Shown here: piece after piece, positions 53,538-63,035 of the stretch
How the letters are laid out: the number at the start of each line of letters is the position of its first letter
Numbering within the stretch: the stretch's first letter is position 1
Assembly (NCBI RefSeq): GCF_016907335.1
Contig: NZ_JAFBBT010000001.1
Span: forward strand, 2,046,001 to 2,110,000
Length of the DNA stretch: 64,000 nt
Origin: Curtobacterium herbarum
GTDB taxonomy: Bacteria > Actinomycetota > Actinomycetes > Actinomycetales > Microbacteriaceae
Reading direction: 5' to 3'
Notes under the pieces: model-generated
Databases searched by the model: none
Told to the model about the DNA's origin: nothing
The model's input: the letters and a program-made list of their open reading frames with translations, nothing else
Position numbers and translations under genes: made by a program

Positions 53538-56089
53538 GCGGGTCCTTCCGGTGGTGCTGGGCGACGACGACGGCCGGGCCCGTGCATCGGTGGCGCAGGG
53601 CCGGTCGGCGTCGCACCGATCCTACGGGCGGCAGCCGACGCCCCGGCGTCGCGCTCGGTCCACAGCTCGACGGGCGCACGACCATCGCCACCGACCGTCG
53701 CCCCACCCGCCGTGTCCCCCGCGTCCCCGGTGTCGCTCCCGCCGCGCACCACGATCGTCCCCGACCGGTCCGTGCGGTACGGCGCGGTCCCGGCGGCGGC
53801 GAGCATCTCCAGCGCGCTCGGCGTCGGGTGCCCGTAGTCGTTGTCCGCGCCGACGCCGATCAGTCCGACCCGGGCCGCGAGCACCCGGTAGAGCTCGGGG
53901 TCCTGGTCGGCGGAGCCGTGGTGCGCGACCTTCACGACGTCGACGGGCACCAGGGCCTCCGGCGGCGCGGAGCGGAGGAGTCGGCGCTGCGCGTCCTCGC
54001 CCAGGTCGCCGAGGAGCACCGCGCTGACGCAGCCCGGGCAGGCGTGCTCCGGCGCCGGATCGACCCGGATGACGATGCTCGCCGCGTTGCCTGCCCGGTC
54101 GTCGCCGTCCGGCGGCCAGAGCACCCGCCACCGGAGGTCCCCGAGCAGCCCGTTGGTCCGGTCTGCCGCCCGCCGGACGTCCACGCCCGCGCCCTGGAGG
54201 TCCGTGACCACCCGCTCGTCGGCAGGCCGACCGACCGGACCGACCAGGGCGGTCTCGACCCGCGCCGCGACCGAGGCCACGGCGCCGACGTGGTCGCGGT
54301 CGAAGTGCGTCAGGACGAGCAGGTCGATCCGGTTCACGCCGAGGAGCGTCAGGCAGGCCGTCAGCCGTCCTGCGTCGTCCCCGGTGTCGACGAGGGCCGT
54401 CCGGCCACCGCTCCGGAGCAGCGTGGCGTCCCCCTGCCCGACGTCGCACATCGCGACGCTCCAACCGTTCGGCACCGTGCCACGGACGAGGACGGCGGGC
54501 ACCGTGACCGACCCGACCCCCGCGACGACCACGAGGGCCGCGAGGCCGAGGAGCACGGTCCGCCCCCGCGCCCGGACGAGCACCCCGACCGCGACGGCAG
54601 CGCTCACCACCCCGGCGGCGACGATCCCGCCCGGGCCCGACGGCCACGGAGCCGAGGCCACCGGCAGCCCGGCCGCCCCGTGGGCGATGAGCCCGATCCC
54701 GGCGGCGGGCACCCACCCGACGGTCGCGAGCATCCCGGCACCGACCGGCCACACCGGCGCGAGCAGGCACGCGGCGAGACCGACGACGGTGGCGACGGGT
54801 GCGAGGACCTCGGCGAGCAGGTTCGCCGGCACCGCGTACGTCGGCAGGGCCGCGGACAACGGGATCGTGACCGGCCAGCAGGCGACCTGCGCGGCGATCG
54901 GCACCGCGACGGCGGCGGCGAGCGGCGTCCACACCCGCCGCGCGAGCAGCTCGGTGAGCGGTGCGGCGAGGACCACGATCCCGGTGGTCGCCAGTACCGA
55001 CAGCGCGAAGGCGAACGAGTGGGCCACCCACGGGTCGACGACGAGCATGCCCACGGCGGCGAGGGCGACGAGCGGCACACCCCGGACCGGCCGTCCACCG
55101 AGGTGCACGACGAGCACCACGATCGCCATCACGGTCGCGCGCGTGATCGACGGGTCCGGCCGCACGAGCACGACGAACCCGAGCAGCACGACGACGGCCA
55201 CCGCCGCACGCAGGGCCCGCGGTGCGCCCACGACCCGTCCGAGCAGCACCACGAGGCCGACGAGGACCGCGCAGTTCGACCCGGAGACCGCGGTCAGGTG
55301 GGTCAGCGCCGCGGTCTCCATCGCCTGTCCGGTCGCGGCGTCGAGTCCGGACCGGTCGCCGATGGCGAGCCCGCGGAGGAGCGCGCCGCCCGGCTCCGGC
55401 AGGTCGGCGGTGACGGTGGCGAACGCCGCGCGGGCCACCGCGCTGGTTCCGAGGACGCCGGTCGGGCCGGACCGTGTCGCGAGGGCTCCACGTGCGAAGA
55501 GCACGACGCTGGTCGTCGAGCCCGGTTCGTCGAGCTGCAGCTGCCCGCGGACGGTGACGACCGTTCCGGCCGGCAGCACGCTCGGCCGCGGCTCGTCGAG
55601 CGCGGGGACGACCCGGACCGGCACACGCAGACCGTCCGACCGGGAGGCCCGCACCACGACCGCCTCGAGCGTCCCGACCACGGACCGGTCGCCGGGCGCG
55701 AGGTCGCGGTCCAGGCGGACACGCGCCTCCAGGCTGTGGCCGGCCGTCTGCCGCACGACCGGCGGCATCCGGTGGATCTGCCCGGACAGGACCGCCGCGG
55801 CGGTCAGGGCGGCCAGCAGGGCGGTCGTGAGGGTCAGCGCCGCGACCGCCCGGACCGCCTGGGACGGCCGGTGTCGGAGGACCACGACGAGTGACGCCAG
55901 TGCGATCACGGTCGCGCCCACGACCACGCGGCCGGCCGTGGCCGGGACGCCGACGAGCACCGCCACGACGATCCACGTCGCCGCGACCGGTCCCGCCAGC
56001 CGCAGGTCCGCCAGCGATGCCCGCACGGCACTGCCGAGTGCCGCGCCGGACGCGGTCCGCGCAGCCGCCGACACGACGGGCGCACTCAC
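52622..56089 (-). CDS. comEC: ComEC/Rec2 family competence protein, frame extended into holA (possible frameshift)
   Basis: A polytopic membrane protein that forms the DNA-uptake channel in competent bacteria. It has an N-terminal OB-like domain, the competence domain with LTHLTAVSGSNCAVLVGL and about ten helices, and a C-terminal metallo-beta-lactamase-like domain (MCDVGQGDATLLRSG, THFDRDHVG, KVAHHGSADQ). The conserved part ends near 53640, about residue 816. The frame then continues, as sequenced, for some 340 more codons to 52622, overlapping holA by 916 bases with shadow-type Arg/Pro/Ser-rich composition. A TAG at 53624-53622 would stop it in a neighbouring frame. GTG 56089 overlaps comEA (GTGA). 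Confidence 0.85.
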   Translation of the reverse strand: MSAPVVSAAARTASGAALGSAVRASLADLRLAGPVAATWIVVAVLVGVPATAGRVVVGATVIALASLVVVLRHRPSQAVRAVAALTLTTALLAALTAAAVLSGQIHRMPPVVRQTAGHSLEARVRLDRDLAPGDRSVVGTLEAVVVRASRSDGLRVPVRVVPALDEPRPSVLPAGTVVTVRGQLQLDEPGSTTSVVLFARGALATRSGPTGVLGTSAVARAAFATVTADLPEPGGALLRGLAIGDRSGLDAATGQAMETAALTHLTAVSGSNCAVLVGLVVLLGRVVGAPRALRAAVAVVVLLGFVVLVRPDPSITRATVMAIVVLVVHLGGRPVRGVPLVALAAVGMLVVDPWVAHSFAFALSVLATTGIVVLAAPLTELLARRVWTPLAAAVAVPIAAQVACWPVTIPLSAALPTYAVPANLLAEVLAPVATVVGLAACLLAPVWPVGAGMLATVGWVPAAGIGLIAHGAAGLPVASAPWPSGPGGIVAAGVVSAAVAVGVLVRARGRTVLLGLAALVVVAGVGSVTVPAVLVRGTVPNGWSVAMCDVGQGDATLLRSGGRTALVDTGDDAGRLTACLTLLGVNRIDLLVLTHFDRDHVGAVASVAARVETALVGPVGRPADERVVTDLQGAGVDVRRAADRTNGLLGDLRWRVLWPPDGDDRAGNAASIVIRVDPAPEHACPGCVSAVLLGDLGEDAQRRLLRSAPPEALVPVDVVKVAHHGSADQDPELYRVLAARVGLIGVGADNDYGHPTPSALEMLAAAGTAPYRTDRSGTIVVRGGSDTGDAGDTAGGATVGGDGRAPVELWTERDAGASAAARRIGATPTGPAPPMHGPGRRRRPAPPEGPACPPRSPRAPQRRSTRSRGRPSARPRSSWSPVPRRSWRSGRSACSATCSSPRTPRSRCTTSKRTSTLPDCCRPWRARPSSANPGSSASPRSRSARTPSSRRRSRTCRTRPTTSPWCSGTAGESAARSSSTPSAAGWAAASRCSATRSSGTPTGSTSSTPSSALPAGRSPPPPSGPWWPRSPTTWPNSPPRADSSSPTRPPRSPTAPSTSTTAAGSRRTPSRSPTSPWPVGPLRRSSNCGTPWRPARPRCRSSPRSRARSARWRRSAPSAGRAGRRPRRSAWRRGRSSAHSGTSPGGVKRAWRTPS

Positions 56090-56859
56090 ACCGTCACCCG
56101 GTCCTGCAGGTCGGCGAACCGGCCCTCCCCGATGCCGCTGACCTCGAGCAGGTCCTCGACCGACCGGAAGCCGCCGTGTTCGTCGCGCCAGGCGATGATC
56201 CGCTCGGCCAGCGCCGGGCCGATGCCCGGCAGGGACTCGAGCGCGGTGGCGTCGGCGGCGTTGAGGTCGACGAGCTCCGGCGCTGCCCCCGCACCGCCGC
56301 CCGACCCCGAGGACCCGGTGGGACCCGACGCCGAACCGCCGGCACCCGGAACGGCACCACGGCCACTGCCACCGCCGCCGCCGCCGCCAGCGGGCAGCTC
56401 CGCCGGGACCTCGTCCTCGCCGACGCGGGGCACGTAGAGCCGCTCCCCGTCGACGACCGGCCGCGCCAGGTTCAGCCGCGACAGGTCCGCGTCCGCCGCC
56501 GCTCCCCCGGCTGCCGCCAGCGCATCGGCCACCCGGGCGTCCGCGGCGACGCTGACGACACCCGCGTGCTCGACCGCCCCGACGACGTACAGCACGGCGG
56601 CAGCGGGCGACGCCGACCCGGAAGAAGGCCCTGCAGGCACGGACGCCGGAGCGCTCCCGGACGCGGAGGCAGCCGCAGCCGCAGCCGACTCAGCGGCCCC
56701 GGCCGTCGATGCTCCGGTGACGACCGAGACCCCGGGGCCGTCCGTGCCGTCCCCACGACCACCGCCCCACCACCCGGCGACCACGACCCCGAGCGCGAGC
56801 ACCACCACGACGCCCACCAGCAGGAGGGCGGCACGGGGCGACAGCGTGAACCGGGACAT
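56086..56859 (-). CDS. comEA: ComEA-type helix-hairpin-helix DNA-binding protein
   Basis: A 257-residue membrane-anchored DNA receptor for competence. One N-terminal helix (residues 9-28) is followed by an Ala/Ser-rich spacer, an SLBB domain (VLYVVGAVEHAGVVSVAADARVADAL, about 88-140), a Gly-rich linker, and a C-terminal double HhH (LVDLNAADATALESLPGIG and FRSVEDLLEVSGIGEGRFADL). It sits upstream of comEC in a two-gene unit. TAGCGT lies 8 bases before ATG 56859. The ComFA/comG partners are not in the window. Confidence 0.93.
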   Translation of the reverse strand: MSRFTLSPRAALLLVGVVVVLALGVVVAGWWGGGRGDGTDGPGVSVVTGASTAGAAESAAAAAASASGSAPASVPAGPSSGSASPAAAVLYVVGAVEHAGVVSVAADARVADALAAAGGAAADADLSRLNLARPVVDGERLYVPRVGEDEVPAELPAGGGGGGGSGRGAVPGAGGSASGPTGSSGSGGGAGAAPELVDLNAADATALESLPGIGPALAERIIAWRDEHGGFRSVEDLLEVSGIGEGRFADLQDRVTV

Positions 56860-56874
56860 GTCCCGAGACGCTAG

Positions 56875-56900
56875 GGAGCCCGGCCTCCCGACCGGGCTCC
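56875..56900 (-). terminator. Hairpin between leuS and comEA
   Basis: GGAGCCCGG pairs with CCGGGCTCC around CCTCCCGA. It lies 134 bases past the leuS stop and just upstream of the comEA start, so it probably separates the two transcripts. Confidence 0.5.
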
Positions 56901-56984
56901 CCGCAGCACACCGGTGGACAGTTCCGCCGCACCGCCCCCTGTGGAGGGACCGGCGAGCCCGACCAGGCCCGACCCCGAGGGACC

Positions 56985-57028
56985 GGAGCCGGAGCCGGCC
57001 CCGGCCCCGGCCCCGGCCCCGGCCCCGG
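56985..57028. repeat. Hexanucleotide repeat next to the leuS stop
   Basis: About five tandem CCGGCC/GGCCCC hexamers preceded by two GGAGCC units, ending six bases before the leuS stop codon. A simple-sequence tract of this kind is prone to slippage and to sequencing error. Confidence 0.7.
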
Positions 57029-57033
57029 AGCGA

Positions 57034-59595
57034 CTAGCTCTTGATGGCGATGTTGACGAGCTTCGGCGCCCGGACGATCACCTTCACGATCTCCCGGTCG
57101 CCGATGTACCGCTGCACCGCGTGCGACGAGCGCGCGAGCTGCTCGAGCTCGTCCGCCTCGATCGACTTCGACACCTCGAACGAGTCGCGCACCTTGCCGT
57201 TGACCTGCACGACCGCGGTCAGCGTCTCCTGCACGAGCAGCGTCGGGTCGGCCTTCCGCCACCCGAACGTCGCGACCGGGGAGTCGTAGCCGAGCGTCTG
57301 CCACATCTCTTCACCGGTGTACGGCGCGAAGACGCTGAGGCCCAGCGCGATCGTCTCGGCGGCTTCGCGGACAGCGGGGTCTGCGGCACCGGGTCCGCTG
57401 TCGATCGCCTTGCGGGTGACGTTCACCAGGTCCATGAGCCGTGCGATCACGACGTTGAACTTGAACGACTCCATCAGCCCGGGGGCGTCCGCCAGGAAGC
57501 GGTGCGTCGCCTGCCGGACGCTGCGGTCACCGGTCGACCAGACGGCGTCGGGCGTCGAGGTGACGTCGACGGCGATCCGGTAGGCACGCGCCAGGAACCG
57601 GGCGGAGGCCGCCGGCGAGACGTCCTCCCAGTTGATGTCGTCCTCCGGCGGGCCGGCGAAGCCCATCACCAGGCGGATCGCGTCGACACCGTGCGCGTCG
57701 AGCTCGTCGCCGAGCGAGACGCCGCCCTTCGACTTCGACATCTTCGAGCCGCCGGAGAGCACCATGCCCTGGTTGAGCAGCGCCGAGAACGGCTCGGTGA
57801 AGTCGAGGTAGCCGAGGTCGAACAGCACCTTCGTGACGAAGCGCGCGTACAGCAGGTGCAGGATCGCGTGCTCGACACCGCCGATGTACTGGTCGACGGG
57901 TGCCCACTTGTTCACGAGCGCCGGGTCGAAGGCCTGCGTGTCGTCGTTCGCCGACAGGAAGCGCAGGAAGTACCACGACGAGTCGACGAACGTGTCCATC
58001 GTGTCGGCGTCGCGCTTGGCGGGCGTGCCGTCGACCGGGTTCGGCACGTTCACCCAGTCGGTCGCGCCGCCCAGGGGGGACGTGCCCTTCGGCTTCAGGT
58101 CGAGGCCCTCGGTGGGGGGCAGCACGACGGGCAGCTGGTCCTCGGGCACCGGGTACTCGGTGCCGTCCGCGCCGTGGATGATCGGGATCGGCGTGCCCCA
58201 GAAGCGCTGGCGCGAGATGAGCCAGTCGCGCAGCCGGTAGGTCTTGGCGGCGCGGCCGGTGCCCCGCTCGTCGAGCAGGCTGATCGCCGCGGTGATCGCG
58301 TGCTGCTTGCTCATGCCGTCGAGCGGCCCGGAGTTGATCATCCGACCGGCGCCCGTCAGGGCCTGGCCGGTGGCGACCGGGTCGAGCGTGGGGACGTCGA
58401 AGTCGTCGAGCGTCGCCCCCTCCGGGATCACGGGGATCGCGCCGGTCACGGCGGCGTTGGTGTCGACGACGACCGTGACGGGCAGGTCGAATGCACGGGC
58501 GAAGTCCAGGTCGCGCTGGTCGTGGGCCGGCACGGCCATCACGGCGCCGTGTCCGTAGTCGGCCAGTACGTAGTCGGCGGCCCAGAGCGGCAGGCGCTCC
58601 CCGGTCAGCGGGTGGATCGCCCAGCGGCCGAGCGGCACGCCGGTCTTCGGGCGGTCGGCGTTCTGCCGGTCGATGTCCGAGGTCTTCTGCGTGGCGACCA
58701 GGTACTCCTGGAACGCGGCGCGGGTGGCGTCGTCGACGGACGGGTCCGCGACGAGTTCGGCGGCCAGGTCGGAGTCCGGCGCGACGACCAGGAAGGTCAC
58801 GCCGTGGATGGTGTCCGGGCGGGTGGTGAACACGGTGACGGGTTCGTCACGGCCCTCGATGACGAAGTCGACGTCCGCACCGACCGAGCGGCCGATCCAG
58901 TTGCGCTGCATGGCGATGACCTTCGACGGCCACCGGCCCTCGAGCTGGTTCAGGTCGTCGAGCAGCCGGTCCGCGTAGTCCGTGATCTTGAAGTACCACT
59001 GCGTCAGCTTCTTCTTGACGACGACGGCGCCGGAGCGGTCCGAGGTGCCGTCGGGCAGGACCTGCTCGTTGGCCAGGACGGTCTGGTCCACCGGGTCCCA
59101 GTTGACCCAGCTGTCCTTCCGGTACGCCAGGCCCTTCTCGTACATCTTCAGGAACAGCCACTGGTTCCACTTGTAGTACTCGGGGTCAGAGGTGTGGATC
59201 TCGGTCGACCAGTCGAACGAGGGCGCGTAGCGCTTGAAGGAGGCCTTCTGCTGCGCGATGTTCGCGTAGGTCCACTCCTTCGGGTCCACGCCGCGCTTGA
59301 TGGCGGCGTTCTCGGCGGGCAGGCCGAACGAGTCCCAACCGATCGGGTGCAGCACGTTGAAGCCCTGCTGGCGCCAGTAGCGCGCGACGAAGTCCCCGAG
59401 CGCCCAGTTCTCGGCGTGGCCCATGTGCAGGTCGCCGGAGGGGTACGGGAACATCTCGAGGATGTACTTGCGCGGGCGCTTGTCGTCGGGGTCGGCGGTG
59501 AAGAGGCCGAGCTCTTCCCACCGCGCCTGCCACTTCTGCTGGATGCGCCGGAAGTCGTAGGTGTGCGGGTCCTCGACGTGCTGCTCGATGGTCAC
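57034..59595 (-). CDS. leuS: Leucyl-tRNA synthetase
   Basis: An 853-residue class I synthetase that charges tRNA-Leu. The HIGH motif is HMGH in [16 protein letters not shown], followed by the CP1 editing domain and KMSKS in [14 protein letters not shown]. The anticodon domain and C-terminal extension complete it. GTG 59595 lies 8 bases after TATCGT, compatible with a leaderless message; TTG 59604 is less likely. It is not in an operon with cydC, whose end is 50 bases upstream. Confidence 0.97.
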   Translation of the reverse strand: MTIEQHVEDPHTYDFRRIQQKWQARWEELGLFTADPDDKRPRKYILEMFPYPSGDLHMGHAENWALGDFVARYWRQQGFNVLHPIGWDSFGLPAENAAIKRGVDPKEWTYANIAQQKASFKRYAPSFDWSTEIHTSDPEYYKWNQWLFLKMYEKGLAYRKDSWVNWDPVDQTVLANEQVLPDGTSDRSGAVVVKKKLTQWYFKITDYADRLLDDLNQLEGRWPSKVIAMQRNWIGRSVGADVDFVIEGRDEPVTVFTTRPDTIHGVTFLVVAPDSDLAAELVADPSVDDATRAAFQEYLVATQKTSDIDRQNADRPKTGVPLGRWAIHPLTGERLPLWAADYVLADYGHGAVMAVPAHDQRDLDFARAFDLPVTVVVDTNAAVTGAIPVIPEGATLDDFDVPTLDPVATGQALTGAGRMINSGPLDGMSKQHAITAAISLLDERGTGRAAKTYRLRDWLISRQRFWGTPIPIIHGADGTEYPVPEDQLPVVLPPTEGLDLKPKGTSPLGGATDWVNVPNPVDGTPAKRDADTMDTFVDSSWYFLRFLSANDDTQAFDPALVNKWAPVDQYIGGVEHAILHLLYARFVTKVLFDLGYLDFTEPFSALLNQGMVLSGGSKMSKSKGGVSLGDELDAHGVDAIRLVMGFAGPPEDDINWEDVSPAASARFLARAYRIAVDVTSTPDAVWSTGDRSVRQATHRFLADAPGLMESFKFNVVIARLMDLVNVTRKAIDSGPGAADPAVREAAETIALGLSVFAPYTGEEMWQTLGYDSPVATFGWRKADPTLLVQETLTAVVQVNGKVRDSFEVSKSIEADELEQLARSSHAVQRYIGDREIVKVIVRAPKLVNIAIKS

Positions 59596-59645
59596 GGTCG
59601 TCAACGATACAAGCCGGGAGGCCCGTCCCGCGTCCCGGCGTCGGC

Positions 59646-61346
59646 TCACCCTGCGAGCAGGCGTCCGTCCCGCATCCGCAGGGTCCGATCGACCAGGTCG
59701 GCCGGCACCGGGACGTGCGACACGATGAGCAGCGTGCGTCCGGCCGCGCGGGCGGTGGTCACGAGGTCGCGGAGCACACGGTCGCCGAGGTCGGGGTCGA
59801 TGTCGGCGGTCGGTTCGTCGAGCACCAGGACCGGGAACGCGTGCAGGAGCGCCCGGGCCAGCGCCAGCCGGTGCGCCTGTCCGCCGGACACGAGTGCGCC
59901 GCGCTCCCCCACCCCGGCGTCGAGTCCGCCGCGTCGCCGGACCCAGTCGCCGAGCCCGACCCGGTCGAGCACGGCGAGCAGCTCGTCGTCGGTCGCGGTG
60001 TCCCGTGCGAAGAGCAGGTTCTGCCGGACGGACTGGTCGAAGACGAAGGGGTCCTGCTCGATCAGCCCGACGCGGGCGCGGACGGCGTCCGGGTGCATGC
60101 TCCGCGCCTCCGTCCCGTCCAGGGTGTAGCTGCCGGTGTGGTCGACGAAGCGCACGAGGGCGTCCACCAGGGTCGACTTGCCGGCACCGCTCGGGCCGCT
60201 GAGCACGACGACCTCGCCGGGTTCCAGGGCGAACGACACCCCGTCGACCGCCGGCGTCGGCGCGCCCGGCCAGCGGACGGACAGGTCGCGGACCCGGACG
60301 GTGACGGTGGCCGGCGCGAGGAGGTCCCGGGCGTCGGCGGCGTCCTCGGGTTCCGGCACCAGGCCGGCCGGCAGCTCCGCGGGCACGACCTGCTCGACGC
60401 GGTCGGCTGCGGCCCGGACACGCCGGAGCGTGAGGACGGCGAGCGGGACCGCGCCGACGACCTCGAAGAGCGCGAGCGGCACGAACACCGCCAGCGCCCA
60501 GAGCGGACCGTCCAGGGCGCCGCTGACGACCGTCGGGGCGCCGACGGCCAGCACGCCGATGACCGCGGCCCCGCCGACCAGGCCGACGAGCGCGCCGACG
60601 AGGGACTCGACGGCGCCCCGACGGCGGACCGCCCGGGTGACGTGGTCGTCGAGGCGTGCGATGTGGGTGAGTCGTTCCTCCAGCGAGCCGTAGGCGACGA
60701 AGACGTCGAGCGTGCGGACCGTGTCGAGGACCAGGTCGGCGACGTGCCCACGGTCGGCCGCGGTCTCCTCGTCCGAGCGACGGGCGACGGCGGCGGTGAC
60801 GAGCGTCCCGACCAGGGCGGCCACGGCGAGGGCCACCAGCAGCACGAGGGCGGCCGGCAGGGAGACGAACGCGACGGCGACGACGGAGAGCAGCGCGGTG
60901 ACGCCGGCCGACACGAGCGGTCCGACGACCCGGATCGGCAGGTCCTGCAGCCGGTCGGTGTCGGTGACGAGCCGGGTCATCAGGTCGCCACGCCCGGTCG
61001 CTCCGAGCCCGGCCGGTGCGACCGAGGCGAGCCGCCGGTACATCTCGGTCCGGACGACGGCGAGCTGCCGGAACGAGGCGTCGTGCCCGGCGAGCCGATC
61101 GACGTAACGGAACACGGCGCGCCCGAGTGCGAACGCGCGGACTCCGACCATGACGAGCGTCAGGTAGAGGATCGGCGGGTGCTCGGCGGCGCGGGTGATG
61201 AGGTACCCGCTCGCGGCGAGGAGGGCCACGCCGCAGAGTGCGCTGAGCACGCCGGCGGCGACGGCCGTGGTCCAGCCACGCCCACGGGGCAGGGCGAGCC
61301 GCAGGACGGACCCGGTGCGGGCCTCCCGGTCGGTGGTGCCGGTCAT
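59646..61346 (-). CDS. cydC: Thiol reductant ABC exporter subunit CydC
   Basis: A 566-residue half-transporter: a six-helix membrane domain (starting near residue 25) and an ATPase with Walker [10 protein letters not shown], signature [15 protein letters not shown] and Walker [13 protein letters not shown]. With CydD it exports glutathione or cysteine and is needed to mature cytochrome bd. ATG 61346 overlaps the cydD stop (ATGA). It is the last gene of the cydB-cydD-cydC row. Confidence 0.95.
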   Translation of the reverse strand: MTGTTDREARTGSVLRLALPRGRGWTTAVAAGVLSALCGVALLAASGYLITRAAEHPPILYLTLVMVGVRAFALGRAVFRYVDRLAGHDASFRQLAVVRTEMYRRLASVAPAGLGATGRGDLMTRLVTDTDRLQDLPIRVVGPLVSAGVTALLSVVAVAFVSLPAALVLLVALAVAALVGTLVTAAVARRSDEETAADRGHVADLVLDTVRTLDVFVAYGSLEERLTHIARLDDHVTRAVRRRGAVESLVGALVGLVGGAAVIGVLAVGAPTVVSGALDGPLWALAVFVPLALFEVVGAVPLAVLTLRRVRAAADRVEQVVPAELPAGLVPEPEDAADARDLLAPATVTVRVRDLSVRWPGAPTPAVDGVSFALEPGEVVVLSGPSGAGKSTLVDALVRFVDHTGSYTLDGTEARSMHPDAVRARVGLIEQDPFVFDQSVRQNLLFARDTATDDELLAVLDRVGLGDWVRRRGGLDAGVGERGALVSGGQAHRLALARALLHAFPVLVLDEPTADIDPDLGDRVLRDLVTTARAAGRTLLIVSHVPVPADLVDRTLRMRDGRLLAG

Positions 61347-63022
61347 GCGGAGACCTCCTGCGCGGATCGGCGGGTCTCGACCGTGACGGAGCCGGAGGCG
61401 CCGATCGCGACGACGACGTCGGCCGCGGCCACGACCGCCGCTCGGTGGCTCGCGACGACGACGACCGCCCCGGCCTGGGCCAGCCGACGGACGGCGGCGA
61501 CGACCTGCGCTTCGGACTCCGCGTCGAGCGCCGACGTCGGCTCGTCGAGGAGCACCAGCGGTGTCTGCTGCCGGGTCGCGCGGTACAGGCCGCGCGCGAC
61601 GGCGACGCGCTGGGCCTGCCCGCCGGACAGTCCGGATCCGCCGCTGCCGACCGGGAGGCCCGGGTCGACTCCCAGCCCCACCGCACCGAGTGCACGCCGG
61701 ACGTCCGCCACGTCCGGGTCGGCGGAGAGTGCGACGTTCTCGGCGACCGTGCCGCGCACCAGGCGCGGACGCTGGTCGACCCAGGTGGTGCGGTCGCGGG
61801 GCGGCAGGTCGGCACGGCCGGGCACCGTGACCGTGCCGTCGGCGGGCAGGACCCCGCGGATCGCGGCGAGCAGGCTGGACTTGCCGGAGCCGCTCGGGCC
61901 GGCCAGGGCGACCACGGTGCCGGCCGTGGCGGTCAGGTCGACCGGTCCGATGACGGTGTCGGGGCGGCGCACGGTGAGCCCGACGAGCACCAGGGCGGCG
62001 GAGCCCGCGGACGCAGCGACGGCGGCGGCGGTCTCCGGCGCGACCGCTGCCGGCTCGTCCGGGCCGTCGAGCACGTCGAGCACGGCCTGCGACGCCGCCA
62101 CCCCGTCCTGCGCCGCGTGGAAGTCGGCGCCGACCTGCCGGATCGGGGCGAACGCCTCCGGGGCGAGGACCAGCACGAACATCGCCGCACCGAGCCCGAG
62201 CGAGCCGTCGACCAACCGGATGCCGATCGACACCGCGACGAGCGCGACGGACAGGCTCGCGGCGAGCTCGAGGGCGAACCCGCTGACGAAGGAGAGCCGC
62301 AGCACGCCGATGGTGCCCCGGCGGTGGTCGTTGGTGACCTGCCCGATCCGGCCGACCTGACGGCGGGCACGGCCGAAGACCTTGAGGGTCGCCAGGCCCT
62401 CGACGGCCTCGGTGAAGGCACTGCCGAGCCGGGCGAGCGCGTCCGCCTGCTCCTGCTGCAGCGAGCGGGTGGCGAGACCGATGAGCACCATGAACACCGG
62501 GATGACCGGCAGCGCGCACACGATGACGACGGCGCTCGTCAGGTCGCCCGCGCCGATCGCCACGAGCAGCAGCGGTGTGGCCACGGCGGTGAGCGCGAGC
62601 TGCGGCAGGTAGCGGCCGAAGTAGGCGTCGAGCGCGTCGAGCCCGGGGCCGAGCGTCGTCGCGAAGCCGGCGCTCGACCGACCGGCGAGCCACCCGGGGC
62701 CCCGGTCGGCCGCGCGCCGGAGCACGGCGGCGCGGAGCTCGCTCTTGACGCGAGCACCCGCGCGGGCGGCGAGGTCGTCCGTTGCCCAGGCCGCGACCGC
62801 CCGCAGCAGGAACGCCCCGCCGAGCAGGGCGAGCGTGCCGGCGAAGGTCGCGGGGACGACGCCGACACGGACCGCGTCGACGACCTGGGTCACCGCGGCC
62901 GCGATCCCCCACGCGATCGCGATGGTCGCGACCGTCCGCACCGCGCCGGTGCCGGCGGCGGCCACGACGAAGCCGCGCGCCGTCCGGGACAGACGGAGCA
63001 GACGGGGATCGAGCGGCTTCAC
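61343..63022 (-). CDS. cydD: Thiol reductant ABC exporter subunit CydD
   Basis: A 559-residue membrane/ATPase fusion. The membrane half has about six helices; the ATPase has Walker [10 protein letters not shown], signature [15 protein letters not shown] and Walker [13 protein letters not shown]. It forms the heterodimeric CydDC exporter with the adjacent cydC. ATG 63022 lies 13 bases after the cydB stop. The coding region contains the CGGGAGGCCCG word at 61652 in the sense Gly-Leu-Pro. Confidence 0.95.
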   Translation of the reverse strand: MKPLDPRLLRLSRTARGFVVAAAGTGAVRTVATIAIAWGIAAAVTQVVDAVRVGVVPATFAGTLALLGGAFLLRAVAAWATDDLAARAGARVKSELRAAVLRRAADRGPGWLAGRSSAGFATTLGPGLDALDAYFGRYLPQLALTAVATPLLLVAIGAGDLTSAVVIVCALPVIPVFMVLIGLATRSLQQEQADALARLGSAFTEAVEGLATLKVFGRARRQVGRIGQVTNDHRRGTIGVLRLSFVSGFALELAASLSVALVAVSIGIRLVDGSLGLGAAMFVLVLAPEAFAPIRQVGADFHAAQDGVAASQAVLDVLDGPDEPAAVAPETAAAVAASAGSAALVLVGLTVRRPDTVIGPVDLTATAGTVVALAGPSGSGKSSLLAAIRGVLPADGTVTVPGRADLPPRDRTTWVDQRPRLVRGTVAENVALSADPDVADVRRALGAVGLGVDPGLPVGSGGSGLSGGQAQRVAVARGLYRATRQQTPLVLLDEPTSALDAESEAQVVAAVRRLAQAGAVVVVASHRAAVVAAADVVVAIGASGSVTVETRRSAQEVSA

Positions 63023-63035
63023 CCGTGCCTCCTGG

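Noticed and set aside
57034..61815. A giant fused LeuRS protein continuing upstream into cydC
   Set aside because: The upstream part of the frame is a shadow of cydC; LeuRS homology starts only at about 59595, behind a TATCGT box.
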